Assembly: GCA_021809425.1 (NCBI GenBank)
Contig: JAKBAA010000009.1
Location: 1-57,432, forward strand
Reading direction: 5' to 3'
Length of the DNA stretch: 57,432 bases
Source: Actinomycetes bacterium
GTDB lineage: Bacteria > Actinomycetota > Acidimicrobiia > Acidimicrobiales > Bog-793
Numbering within the stretch: the stretch's first letter is position 1; each line of letters starts with the position of its first letter. Made by a program: the position numbers and the translations under genes. The notes below the pieces were generated by a model that was not told the origin of the DNA, searched no databases, and saw nothing but the letters and a program-made list of their open reading frames with translations. Below, one piece after another: positions 41,437 through 49,912 of this stretch.

Positions 41437-43046
41437 CCGTCCCCCTTCGACTCCTCGCCTCCCGCAAGTGGGCCTCCCGCAAGTGGGCCTCCCGCAAGTG
41501 GGCCTCCCGCAAGTGGGCCTCCCGCAAGTGGGCCTCCCGCAAGTGGGCCTCCCGCAAGTGGGCCTCCCGCAAGTGGGCTCCGTCCCGCAAGCGCCGCCCG
41601 CACCCGGTCCCGGGCCGGCCAGCCGGACGGCGCGGCTGCAGCTCCCGCCTCGGCCACCGGAGCGGGGTGGCGCAGGCCGAGGCTGGCCAGCAGGGTGCAG
41701 GCGACGAGGCCGAGCTCGATGACCACCGAGAAGCGGAAGGCGCCGGCGTAGCGGGCCCGCGCCGTGGCAGTGCCGAGGGCGCCGTAGAAGAGCAGGGTCA
41801 CGACGACGAGGCCGATCGTGCCCGACAGCTGCTGGGTCATCACGAGCATCCCGCTCGCCGCCCCCGAGCTGGCCGAGCGGACACGGGCGAGGATGAGCCC
41901 GAGGATCGGCGGGATCAGGAGGCCCTGGCCGAAGCCGAAGACGGCAAGGCCGGCGAACAGCAGGGCGTCGATGCCATGGGTCCGGTGCAGGTCGACGAGG
42001 ACGAGCGAGAGCCCGACCCCCTGGGCGAGCGCCCCGGCGGTCAGCACGCCGACGCCGAGCCGCCGGACGAGGCTGCTGCTCGACATGCTGCCGAGGAGGT
42101 TGCCGGCGGCGATCGGGGCGAACGACAGCCCGGCAACGAGCGCCGAATCGCCACGTCCGTCCTGCAGGTACAGGCTGAGCAGGAAGAAGAAGGCCGTGAT
42201 CGTGGCGAACAGGCTGACGTTGAGGAGCATCCCGACACGGAACTGGCGCGTCGCGAACAGCTCGAGGTCGACGAGCGGGGTCACCCCGGGCCGCGGCCGG
42301 CGCTCGAGGCGGACGAACAGGCCGCCGACCGGAACGACGGCGACGAGCAGGGCGAAGCACCACGCCGGCCAGCCGAGCTCGCGGCCGACCAGGAGCGGCA
42401 CCACGAGCAGCGTGACCGCCAGGCTGAGCGTGGCGACCCCCCATAGGTCGAGCCCCGGCCGCTCCGGGGCCCGGGTCTCGACGAGCGTCCGCCGGCCGAG
42501 GACGAGGCCGACGGCGGCGATCGGCACGTTCACGAGGAAGATCGGCCGCCACCCGAGATGGGCCACGTCGGCCGACAGGAGCAGCCCGCCGAGGATCTGC
42601 CCGCTCACCTGGCCAAGGGCGATCGTCATGCCGTACATGCCGAGCGCCACCCGCCGGCGCGCCGGGTCGAAGGTGACCCGGATCATGGCGAGCACCTGCG
42701 GCATCATCACGGCCGCCGACAGCCCCTGGGCGAGGCGGAAGACGACGAGGGTCGTCGCCGTCGGGGCCAGCCCCGAGGCGAGCGACGTGAGGGCGAAGGC
42801 GACCATCCCCACCCGGAACATCCGCCGGCGGCCGTAGCGGTCGCCGAGGCGGCCGCCCGTCACCAGCCCCAGGGCGTAGGTGAGGCCGTAGCCACCGACG
42901 ACCAGCTCGAGGGCCGCCGGGTCGGCGTGCAGGTCGTGGTGGAGGGTCGGCACGGCCACGTTGACCACGAAGAAGTCGAACACGTTCATGAAGGCGCCCG
43001 TCAAAAGGATCCCGAGCGCCACCCACTGCCCTGCCGCCCGCCTCAC
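41433..43046 (-). CDS. MFS multidrug exporter, DHA2 (EmrB/QacA) type, repeat-coded tail
   Basis: A 537-aa proton-driven exporter with 14 predicted helices. Family motifs are NVFDFFVVNVAVPTLHHDL in helix 1, the loop GRLGDRYGRRRMF and, in helix 5, GMYGMTIALGQVSGQILGG. The protein proper ends near residue 480; the last 50 residues are eight or so copies of Gly-Gly-Pro-Leu-Ala encoded by a 15-bp tandem repeat. It stands alone and converges on the DedA-like gene. Substrate unknown. Confidence 0.9.
   Translation of the reverse strand: MRRAAGQWVALGILLTGAFMNVFDFFVVNVAVPTLHHDLHADPAALELVVGGYGLTYALGLVTGGRLGDRYGRRRMFRVGMVAFALTSLASGLAPTATTLVVFRLAQGLSAAVMMPQVLAMIRVTFDPARRRVALGMYGMTIALGQVSGQILGGLLLSADVAHLGWRPIFLVNVPIAAVGLVLGRRTLVETRAPERPGLDLWGVATLSLAVTLLVVPLLVGRELGWPAWCFALLVAVVPVGGLFVRLERRPRPGVTPLVDLELFATRQFRVGMLLNVSLFATITAFFFLLSLYLQDGRGDSALVAGLSFAPIAAGNLLGSMSSSSLVRRLGVGVLTAGALAQGVGLSLVLVDLHRTHGIDALLFAGLAVFGFGQGLLIPPILGLILARVRSASSGAASGMLVMTQQLSGTIGLVVVTLLFYGALGTATARARYAGAFRFSVVIELGLVACTLLASLGLRHPAPVAEAGAAAAPSGWPARDRVRAALAGRSPLAGGPLAGGPLAGGPLAGGPLAGGPLAGGPLAGGPLAGGEESKGDG
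41458..41592. repeat. 15-bp tandem repeat, eight perfect copies
   Basis: Eight identical copies of cccgcaagtgggcct from 41461, with a degenerate ninth. On the minus strand they encode the Gly-Gly-Pro-Leu-Ala repeat at the C-terminus of the MFS exporter. There are no spacers, so it is not a CRISPR array. Perfect identity implies recent expansion or homogenisation. Confidence 0.95.
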
Positions 43047-43138
43047 CGGAACGCCGTCATCCGCGCGCCTTCACCAAGGTGCGTCGTCCGGGCACCCTTC
43101 GGCCTCGTCGAGGCGGCCGCTTCGGCCAGCCGGCCCGC

Positions 43139-43315
43139 TCACCAGGCGAGGCCGTCGTCGGCCCGGCGCGGGCTGCGGGGGGTGAGCGGGTCGGCGTCGG
43201 CGTCGGCCTGGGCCACCTGCATCTCCGGGTCGCGCTCGATGTCGAGCAGGGACCGGTCCTCGAAGCCCCACTCGTCGTCGTCAGGCACCTCGTGGCGTCG
43301 CCGGAACCAGCCCAT
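43139..43315 (-). CDS. Small hypothetical acidic protein (58 aa)
   Basis: A 58-aa protein starting MGWFRRRHEVPDDDEWGFED and ending DDGLAW, rich in Asp and Arg, with no membrane segment. It lies 92 bp upstream of the MFS gene on the same strand and divergent from the FmdB gene. Codon use (G/C in third positions throughout) supports coding. Function unknown. Confidence 0.5.
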   Translation of the reverse strand: MGWFRRRHEVPDDDEWGFEDRSLLDIERDPEMQVAQADADADPLTPRSPRRADDGLAW

Positions 43316-43431
43316 CGTCGCACCCTACCGCCCACCGCCGCCGGCGACCGCCCGGCTGCTCGCCGGCACGCGCCGCCGGTAGGATCAGCCCCGCCGGCAG
43401 ACGACCGGATGCGACCGAAGGGGAGGCTGCC

Positions 43432-43665
43432 GTGCCGCTCTACGAGTACCGCTGCGAGCTCTGCGACACCCGCTTCGAGCTGCGACGCCAGCTCAGCGAG
43501 TCGGGCGAGCCGGCGACGTGCCCGAACGGCCACCCCCGGGCTCGCCGGCTGCTCTCGGTCTTCGCCACGGCCGCCAAGGCGGGCGTCGGCGCCGGCGCCG
43601 CACCGGTGATGGCTGGCGGTGGCGGTGGCGGTGGGTGCTGCGGCGGTGGGTGCGGCTGCGGCTGA
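43432..43665 (+). CDS. FmdB-family zinc-ribbon protein
   Basis: A 77-aa protein with the FmdB signature MPLYEYRCELCDTRFELRR and a second knuckle in ATCPNGHPRARRLLS, where one Cys of the usual CxxC pair is replaced by His. The tail is Gly/Cys-rich (GGGCCGGGCGCG), as in many members. The role of the family is not settled; it is often called a putative regulatory protein. GTG start. Confidence 0.88.
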   Translation: MPLYEYRCELCDTRFELRRQLSESGEPATCPNGHPRARRLLSVFATAAKAGVGAGAAPVMAGGGGGGGCCGGGCGCG

Positions 43666-43686
43666 GCCCCTCGCGCGCCCCTCGCC

Positions 43687-43968
43687 CTAGCCGTGCCAGG
43701 CGTGGCCGGTCAGCCAGAAGACCAGCCAGATCAGCCGGTACACGAGGTAGCCGGCCGTCGCGAACAGCAGCACCTTGAAGTGCCAGGGCGCCGGGGGCGC
43801 CTCGTCCTCGGCCTCGGCCACGGCGACCCCCGTCCGGCTGCCATCCGGGGGGTTCGTGACGTGCCGCGCCTCGGACCCCTCGAGCGCCGGGCGGGCGGGC
43901 CGGGCCGGTCCCCGCGCCGGCCGGTCCGCAGGACGCCGACCGGCCGCCGGGCGCTCCGGTCGGCTCAC
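43687..43968 (-). CDS. Hypothetical single-pass membrane protein downstream of der
   Basis: A 93-aa protein with a Pro/Arg/Ala-rich N-terminal half and one C-terminal membrane helix (FKVLLFATAGYLVYRLIWLV). Its GTG overlaps the der stop (GTGA), so it is translated with der. No family is recognised. Confidence 0.55.
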   Translation of the reverse strand: MSRPERPAAGRRPADRPARGPARPARPALEGSEARHVTNPPDGSRTGVAVAEAEDEAPPAPWHFKVLLFATAGYLVYRLIWLVFWLTGHAWHG

Positions 43969-45464
43969 GAGCTGCCCCGGAGCCTGACGCGCAGCTTGAG
44001 GGGGGTCGGCCCGAGGGCGAACCGCTCGCGCAGCGCACGTTCCACGTAACGAAGATAGGCCGGCTGGAGCCGCTTCGACGCGAACAGCGTGATCGTCGGC
44101 GGGTCGACGGCACCCTGGACGGCGTACAGGATGCGGGAGCCGGCCGGCGGGTGGGCCGACTGGATCGCCTTCATGGCCTCGTTCAGCCGGCCCGTCGGGA
44201 TCCGCCGGTGGTACGCCTCGATGGCGGCCCGGATCGCCGGCAGCAGCCGGTGCACCCCGAGCCCGGTCGCTGCCGAGATGCGCAGCACGGGGGCGTAGTC
44301 GAGGAAGCCCAGCCGGTCCTCCACGTCCCGAGCGAGCGCCAGGCGGGCCTCGGTGTCGAGCAGGTCCCACTTGTTCAGCACGATCACCACCGGGCTGCCG
44401 GCGGCGTCGACGCGCTCGGCGAGCCGCTGCTCCTGGTGGGTCACCCCCTGGTCGGCGTCGAGCACGAGCAGCGCCACGTCCGCCCGGTCGATGGCGGCGA
44501 GCGAGCGGACGAGCGAGTAGTACTCGCTCGCCTCGCCGATGCGCGCCTTGCGGCGAAGCCCGGCCGTGTCGATGAAGCGGAGCGGGCCGTCCTCGGTGTC
44601 GACCAGCGTGTCGATGGCGTCGCGGGTCGTGCCGGCGATGTCGTGCACCACGCTCCGCTCGTCGCCGACGAGCCGGTTGAACAGCGTCGACTTGCCGACG
44701 TTCGGCCGGCCGACGATGGCAACCGCCGGTGCCTCTGCGGTCGCCGCCAGCAGCCCACCGGCTGCGTCCCGGTCCGCCCCGGCCGTCCCGTCACTCCCGT
44801 CCGTCCCGACGGGCCGTCCGGCCGCCCCGCCACCCTCGGCGGCACCACCCTCGGCGGCATGCAGCTCGACCAGGGGCGGCAGCCGCTCGACCACCACGTC
44901 GAGCAGGTCGCCGACGCCCCGGCCGTGCAGGGCCGACACGAGCAGCGGCTCGCCGAAGCCGAGGCGCATCAGCTCCCAGGCGTCCGCCTCCTGGCGGGAC
45001 GAGTCGACCTTGTTGGCCACGACCAGCACCTTGTCCGCCTGCCGGCGGAGCAGCTGGACGACCACCTCGTCCTCGGCGGTCGGTCCGGTGACGGCGTCCA
45101 GCACGAGCAGCACCAGGTCGGCCGCCTGGACCGCCCGGAGCGCCTGGGCGGTCACCTTGGCGTCCAGCGCGTCACCGCGCTCCACCATCCCGCCGGTGTC
45201 GACGACGAGGAAGTCGCGCCCCCGCCAGTCGGCGCGCAGCTCGAGCCGGTCACGGGTCACCCCCGGCCTCTCCTCGACGATGGCCGCCCGCCGCCCGAAG
45301 ATGCGGTTGACGAGGGTCGACTTGCCGACGTTCGGTCGGCCGGCGATGGCGACGACCGGAAGGGCGGCCGTCGCGGCCGTCGCCGCCGTCGCCGCAGCCG
45401 GCGCCGTCGCCGTCGCCACCGGGCGACCGGCGACCGCCGAGCCGGTCGTCGTGTCGGGCTCCAT
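43965..45464 (-). CDS. der: Ribosome-assembly GTPase Der (EngA)
   Basis: A 499-aa tandem GTPase needed for 50S subunit assembly. Two G domains each have AxxGRPNVGKST; the DTGG and DTAG switch motifs and NKVD and NKWD base-recognition motifs follow. The C-terminal KH-like domain contains RIPTGRLNEAMKAIQSAHPP. A 25-residue Ala/Thr-rich leader and a Gly/Ala-rich linker between the two domains make it slightly longer than usual. ATG at 45464 overlaps the DUF512 gene stop by one base, a common pairing. Confidence 0.96.
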   Translation of the reverse strand: MEPDTTTGSAVAGRPVATATAPAAATAATAATAALPVVAIAGRPNVGKSTLVNRIFGRRAAIVEERPGVTRDRLELRADWRGRDFLVVDTGGMVERGDALDAKVTAQALRAVQAADLVLLVLDAVTGPTAEDEVVVQLLRRQADKVLVVANKVDSSRQEADAWELMRLGFGEPLLVSALHGRGVGDLLDVVVERLPPLVELHAAEGGAAEGGGAAGRPVGTDGSDGTAGADRDAAGGLLAATAEAPAVAIVGRPNVGKSTLFNRLVGDERSVVHDIAGTTRDAIDTLVDTEDGPLRFIDTAGLRRKARIGEASEYYSLVRSLAAIDRADVALLVLDADQGVTHQEQRLAERVDAAGSPVVIVLNKWDLLDTEARLALARDVEDRLGFLDYAPVLRISAATGLGVHRLLPAIRAAIEAYHRRIPTGRLNEAMKAIQSAHPPAGSRILYAVQGAVDPPTITLFASKRLQPAYLRYVERALRERFALGPTPLKLRVRLRGSS

Positions 45465-46963
45465 CAGGCACCCGCCCCTTCGGCCACCCAGACGGGTGGG
45501 GCACTGACGGCTGGAGCACCGGCGGACGGGGCACCGGCGAGCACCGCCACCCGGCGCCGCCCGGACCGGCGACCCGACAGGGCACGTCGGAGGGCGGCAC
45601 CGTCGGTCTCGACCACCTCGACAGCCGCTGGAAGCTCGTCGAGGCGGACGCCGTCCAGGAAGCGGCCCTCGGACAGGCACACGTCGGGCAGCAGGATCCG
45701 ACCCGCCGGCTCGGCGTGGTCGAGCGCCCGGCGCACGTCGGTCCCGGTGAGCAGCCCGGTCACGGCGGTGGTTCCACCGAAGTAGTCGTTGGCCACCTCC
45801 AGGACCGCCACGTCCTCGAACCCGGCGCCCGACAGCAGCGGCCGAAGGACGGCGGCGCCGTACCGGCCGGTCACGATGGTGACGGGCGCGCCCTCGCTCG
45901 ACGGCCGACCGGCCGTGCCGGACGTCGCCGGCGCCAGCCGTGACGCGCCCGGCGCCAGGCGGGGCGCCCGGTAGCCGGCGGCCGGTGCGCCGTCGACCGA
46001 CTGGAAGAAGCCGCCATGCCGCCGTGCCGCCGTGCCGGCGGCGCCCCCGGCAAGGAAGTCGGCAGCGAAGCTCTGTACCATCCCGATCCCGTTCTCGTGC
46101 TGGGCGAAGCCCTCGTAGGTGGCTGCATCCGGGAAGGGGCGCCCGGCGAGCAGGTAGTACTCGTCGGCCGCCGCCACCACCCGGCGGCCGGTGGCGGCGA
46201 GGAAGCGGCCCTGCCACTCCTCGACCGCCTCGACCACGGCGACGGCCTCGGCGGTGGAGTGCGGTCGCAGCTCCGGCTCGCGGCTGAACCGGCTGACGCC
46301 GAGCGGCACGGCGGCCGCCGAGGCGAGCTCGGGGAACCGCTCGAGGATGCCGGCGAAGGTCTCGTGCAGATGCACGCCGTCGTTGACCCCCGGGCAGACG
46401 ACGATCTGGCCGTGCACCTCGATCCCGTGGTCGAGCAGCTGGCGGAGCCACCGCAGGCTCATGGCACCGCGGCGATTGCGCAGCATCCGGGCGCGAAGCT
46501 CGGGGTCGGTCGTGTGGATCGACACGTTGAGCGGGGACAGCCGCTCGGTGACGACCCGCTCGAGGTCGAGCTCGGTGAAGCGGGTGAGGGTCGTGAAGTT
46601 GCCGTACAGGAACGACAGCCGGTAGTCGTCGTCCTTCACGTACAGGCTGCGCCGCATCCCCTTCGGCAGCTGGTAGATGAAGCAGAAGGCGCAGTGGTTG
46701 TCGCAGGTGCGCACCCGGTCGAACACGGGCGAGGCCACCTCCACGCCGAGCGGCTCGCCGGCGTGCTTGTGGACGACGATCTGGCGCTCTAGGCCGCCCC
46801 GGGCGAGGTCGAGCTCGACGACCGCCTCGTCGGCGAGGAGACGGAACTCGATGACGTCACGGGGGACCCGGCCGTTCATGGCCCGGATCTCGTCGCCCAC
46901 CACCACGCCGGCAAGGCCGGCCGCGGAGCGCGCCGCGACGGCAACGACCTGCGGCGATGCCAT
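45464..46963 (-). CDS. DUF512 radical-SAM-like protein with PDZ domain
   Basis: A 499-aa protein of the DUF512 family. Residues 1-65 form a PDZ-like domain (SAAGLAGVVVGDEIRAMNG). A Cys cluster follows in CDNHCAFCFIYQLPKGMR, which looks like a radical-SAM iron-sulfur site with atypical CxxxCxxC spacing matching the family. The DUF512 domain covers about 270-490. It is almost always encoded beside der, as here, and the exact reaction is not known to me. Divergent from ispH with about 100 bp between. Confidence 0.85.
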   Translation of the reverse strand: MASPQVVAVAARSAAGLAGVVVGDEIRAMNGRVPRDVIEFRLLADEAVVELDLARGGLERQIVVHKHAGEPLGVEVASPVFDRVRTCDNHCAFCFIYQLPKGMRRSLYVKDDDYRLSFLYGNFTTLTRFTELDLERVVTERLSPLNVSIHTTDPELRARMLRNRRGAMSLRWLRQLLDHGIEVHGQIVVCPGVNDGVHLHETFAGILERFPELASAAAVPLGVSRFSREPELRPHSTAEAVAVVEAVEEWQGRFLAATGRRVVAAADEYYLLAGRPFPDAATYEGFAQHENGIGMVQSFAADFLAGGAAGTAARRHGGFFQSVDGAPAAGYRAPRLAPGASRLAPATSGTAGRPSSEGAPVTIVTGRYGAAVLRPLLSGAGFEDVAVLEVANDYFGGTTAVTGLLTGTDVRRALDHAEPAGRILLPDVCLSEGRFLDGVRLDELPAAVEVVETDGAALRRALSGRRSGRRRVAVLAGAPSAGAPAVSAPPVWVAEGAGA

Positions 46964-47062
46964 CCGGACAGTCTACCGGACGGCCCGGGTCACCCCGTTG
47001 TCGGACCACCGCCGGCCGATCCGCCGTCGGCGGGCACCCCCGACTCGCTAGCCTTGTGCCCC

Positions 47063-48115
47063 GTGCCCGCTGTGAGGAAGGTCCTGCTCGCCGAGCCACG
47101 CGGCTTCTGCGCCGGCGTCGAGATGGCCATCAAGGCGCTGGCCTGGATGGTCCGGATCTTCGAGCCGCCGGTGTACTGCTACCACGAGATCGTCCACAAC
47201 CGGCTGGTGGTCGAGGCCTTCGAGCGCCAGGGCGTCGTGTTCGTCGACGACGTCGCCGCCGTGCCGGCCGGCGCCCCGCTCATGCTGTCCGCCCACGGCT
47301 CCGCCCCCGAGGTGGAGGCGGCCGCCGCCGAGCAGGCAGGGGTCGTCGTCAACGCCGTCTGCCCGCTCGTCACCAAGGTCCACCACGAGATGAAGGTGCG
47401 GACCCAGAAGGGGTACACGGTCCTCTACGTGGGCCACGCCGGCCACGAGGAGGCGATCGGGACGATGGCGGTGGCGCCCTCCGCCGTCCGCCTGGTCGAG
47501 TCCGAGGCGGACGTCGATGCCCTGGCGCCGATCGACTCCCCGGTGGCCCTGCTCGCCCAGACGACCCTGCCCCACGACGAGTGGTCGGGCGTCGCCGCCC
47601 GGGCCAGGGAGCGCTTCCCCGACCTGTGGATGCCCGGCCGGTCCGACCTGTGCTACGCCACCACCAACCGCCAGGCCGCCCTCAAGGCGATCGCCGGCAG
47701 CTGCGACGCCGTCGTCGTGATCGGCTCGGCCAACTCGTCCAACACGGTGTCGCTCACCCGGGTCGCCACCGCCGCCGGCTGCGACCGGGTGCTGCGGGTC
47801 AACTCTGCCGCCGAGCTCCCCGGCGACCTGTCGGGCGTGGTCGGCGTCACCGCCGGCGCCTCGGCGCCCGAGTGGCTGGTCGACGAGGTGCTGGCGCACC
47901 TCGCCCCCGCCGAGGGGGTCGAGCGGGTGCAGACGATCGAGGAGGACGAGTACTTCCCGCCACCGCGCGACCTGCGCGACCTGCTGCGGGCGGTCACCGC
48001 CGCCGCCGCCGTCGTCCTCGGCGTCCCGCCGCACGGCCCGGCGCCCGCCGCCGACGACCGCGCCGTCCCGGCCGCCCGGATGCTCGCCGCAGGCCCCGGC
48101 GCGCTGGCCTCGTAG
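47063..48115 (+). CDS. ispH: 4-hydroxy-3-methylbut-2-enyl diphosphate reductase
   Basis: A 350-aa iron-sulfur enzyme that makes IPP and DMAPP in the last step of the MEP isoprenoid pathway. The three cluster cysteines are in EPRGFCAGVEMA (C16), NAVCPLVTKVHHE and SDLCYATTNRQ. Substrate-binding motifs YCYHEIVHN, LSAHGSAPEV and GSANSSNTVSL are present. GTG at 47063 was taken; a TTG three codons earlier adds only LCP. The C-terminal 30 residues are Ala/Pro-rich. It supplies precursors for the cis-prenyltransferase elsewhere in the window. Confidence 0.96.
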   Translation: MPAVRKVLLAEPRGFCAGVEMAIKALAWMVRIFEPPVYCYHEIVHNRLVVEAFERQGVVFVDDVAAVPAGAPLMLSAHGSAPEVEAAAAEQAGVVVNAVCPLVTKVHHEMKVRTQKGYTVLYVGHAGHEEAIGTMAVAPSAVRLVESEADVDALAPIDSPVALLAQTTLPHDEWSGVAARARERFPDLWMPGRSDLCYATTNRQAALKAIAGSCDAVVVIGSANSSNTVSLTRVATAAGCDRVLRVNSAAELPGDLSGVVGVTAGASAPEWLVDEVLAHLAPAEGVERVQTIEEDEYFPPPRDLRDLLRAVTAAAAVVLGVPPHGPAPAADDRAVPAARMLAAGPGALAS

Positions 48116-48119
48116 CGTG

Positions 48120-49001
48120 ATGACCGAGCGCGAGCGCCGGCGTCGGCGCGCCCTCGACGCCCTCGTCGACGACGTCGCCCTGGCCGAGATGGCCGAGGCC
48201 CACGGCGAGGTACGCCTCGCCCCGGTGGCCGTCGTCGTGGCCGCCTACCGCGAGGCCGACAACATCGCCTCGGTGGTGTCGGCCGTCCCGAAGCTGCTGT
48301 GCGGGCTCGAGCGGTCGGTGGTGGTGGTCGTGGACGGCGAGGACGACGGCACGGCCGCCATCGTCCGGGAGGCCGGCCACTACGCCGCCGTCGCCCCGGT
48401 CAACCGGGGCCAGGGCGCCGCCCTGCGCCTCGGCTACCGGATCGCCCGGGAGCACGGGGCCGACTACGTCGTCACGGCCGACGGTGACGGCCAGGTGCGC
48501 CCCGAGGACCTCGAGGTCGTTCTCGGTCCGGTCGTCGAGGGCACGGCCGACTTCGTCAACGGCTCGCGCCGCCTCGGCGTCACCCACTCGACCGGTCTCG
48601 TCCGCAACGTGGGCGTCCGCGTGTTCGGCCTTGCCGTCACCCTGCTCACCGGTACCCGGGTCACCGACACGGCCAACCCCATCCGGGCCTTCCGCGCCGA
48701 GCTGTCCGGCCAGCTCGTCCTCGACGAGCCGCAGTACCAGGCGTCCGAGCTGCTCATCGGCGCCATCATGCGCGGCGCCCGCTACGCCGAGCGGCCGGTC
48801 ACGATGCGCGCACGGGCCTCGGGCCGCTCGAAGAAGGGCGGCAACCTGGTCTACGGCTACCGCTACGGCAAGGTGTTCTTCGGCACCTGGTGGCGGGAGC
48901 GGACCGGCCGGCCGTTGGCGCCGGCGCCGGCCGGCGGCGCCGGTCAGGAGGAGGCCTGGAAGTCCTCCCAGGTGGCCGCCAGCCCGTCGCGCAAGGTGTA
49001 G
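48120..49001 (+). CDS. Glycosyltransferase, GT2 family (dolichyl/polyprenyl-phosphate type)
   Basis: A 293-aa GT-A enzyme. Motifs are VAVVVAAYREADNIASVV, VVVVDGEDDGT, NRGQGAALRLGYRI, VTADGDGQVRPEDLE (metal site) and NPIRAFRAEL, the pattern of polyprenyl-phosphate mannose/glucose synthases. It lies 4 bp after ispH, so the two are co-transcribed. No C-terminal membrane helices. The last 58 bp overlap the convergent epimerase gene, and the terminal 15 residues are probably an unselected run-on. Confidence 0.87.
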   Translation: MTERERRRRRALDALVDDVALAEMAEAHGEVRLAPVAVVVAAYREADNIASVVSAVPKLLCGLERSVVVVVDGEDDGTAAIVREAGHYAAVAPVNRGQGAALRLGYRIAREHGADYVVTADGDGQVRPEDLEVVLGPVVEGTADFVNGSRRLGVTHSTGLVRNVGVRVFGLAVTLLTGTRVTDTANPIRAFRAELSGQLVLDEPQYQASELLIGAIMRGARYAERPVTMRARASGRSKKGGNLVYGYRYGKVFFGTWWRERTGRPLAPAPAGGAGQEEAWKSSQVAASPSRKV

Positions 49002-49843
49002 CGCGGGGCGAACCCGGCCGAGCGGGCGTGGGCGATGTCGACGACGACCGCCGGCATCTCCCCCGGCTTGGCCGCCACGTGGCGAGCGCCGATCGCCACC
49101 CCGGTCACCTCGCAGGCGAGCCGGTACAGCTGGTTCATCGACACCGACGTCCCCGCCCCGATGGTCAGGGCGTCCGACTCGTCGAGCCCGAGCGCCAGCT
49201 CGATCGCCGCCACGGCGTCGCTCACGTACAGGTAGTCACGCAGCTGCTCGCCGTCGCCGTAGATGTCGATGCCGCCCCCCTGCAGCGCCGCCCGCATCAT
49301 CCGGGCGACCACCGAGTCCTTCGCCTGCATCCCGGCGCCATAGATGTTGGTGAAGCGCAGCGCCACCGCCCGCAACCCGTAGCTGGCGGCGTAGCACGAC
49401 AGCAGCATCTCCCCGGCCGCCTTGGTCGCTCCGTAGGCGGTGAGCGGCCGCGGTGCGATCGTCTCGTCGATGGTCCGCCGGCCGACGTCTCCGACGACGG
49501 CGTTCGACGAGGCGAGCACGAACCGCCCCACACCCACCTCGCGGCACCGCTCCAGCAGGTGCTCGGTCCCGACCACGTTGGTCAGGAACACGCCCATCGG
49601 GTCGTTGATCGACTGCAGCACCGAGGTGATCGCCGCCAGGTGGACCACGGCGTCGACGTCGGCGGTGACCACCTCGTCGACCACCGACCGCTCGCGCAGG
49701 TCCCCCTCCACCGCCTCCACCCCGGTGGCGGCGAACGGGCGCAGGTCGACCACCCGCACCGTGTCGCCCCGCTCGAGCAGCCGCGCGACGAGGTGGCTCC
49801 CGATGAACCCGGCACCGCCGGTGACGAGCACGTGCACGGTCAC
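48944..49843 (-). CDS. NAD-dependent sugar epimerase/dehydratase
   Basis: A 299-aa extended short-chain dehydrogenase. The NAD motif is VTGGAGFIGSHLVARLL, the catalytic Ser is in VLASSNAVVGD and the Tyr-Lys pair is in YGATKAAGEM. The substrate-binding part contains FTNIYGAG and IYGDGEQLRDYLYVSDAV, typical of UDP-glucose/galactose 4-epimerases. Probably supplies a sugar nucleotide to the adjacent glycosyltransferases. Its 3' end overlaps the GT2 gene's 3' end by 58 bp. Confidence 0.9.
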   Translation of the reverse strand: MTVHVLVTGGAGFIGSHLVARLLERGDTVRVVDLRPFAATGVEAVEGDLRERSVVDEVVTADVDAVVHLAAITSVLQSINDPMGVFLTNVVGTEHLLERCREVGVGRFVLASSNAVVGDVGRRTIDETIAPRPLTAYGATKAAGEMLLSCYAASYGLRAVALRFTNIYGAGMQAKDSVVARMMRAALQGGGIDIYGDGEQLRDYLYVSDAVAAIELALGLDESDALTIGAGTSVSMNQLYRLACEVTGVAIGARHVAAKPGEMPAVVVDIAHARSAGFAPRYTLRDGLAATWEDFQASS

Positions 49844-49912
49844 ATCCCTCCTCGCCCTTCCGGACCACCGCCGGACCGGACGGCGAGACCCTAGCCGCCC
49901 TGGCCCGTCCGC

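Noticed and set aside
41458..41592. Possible CRISPR array
   Set aside because: Units are 15 bp and directly adjoining, with no spacers or cas genes; it is a simple tandem repeat.
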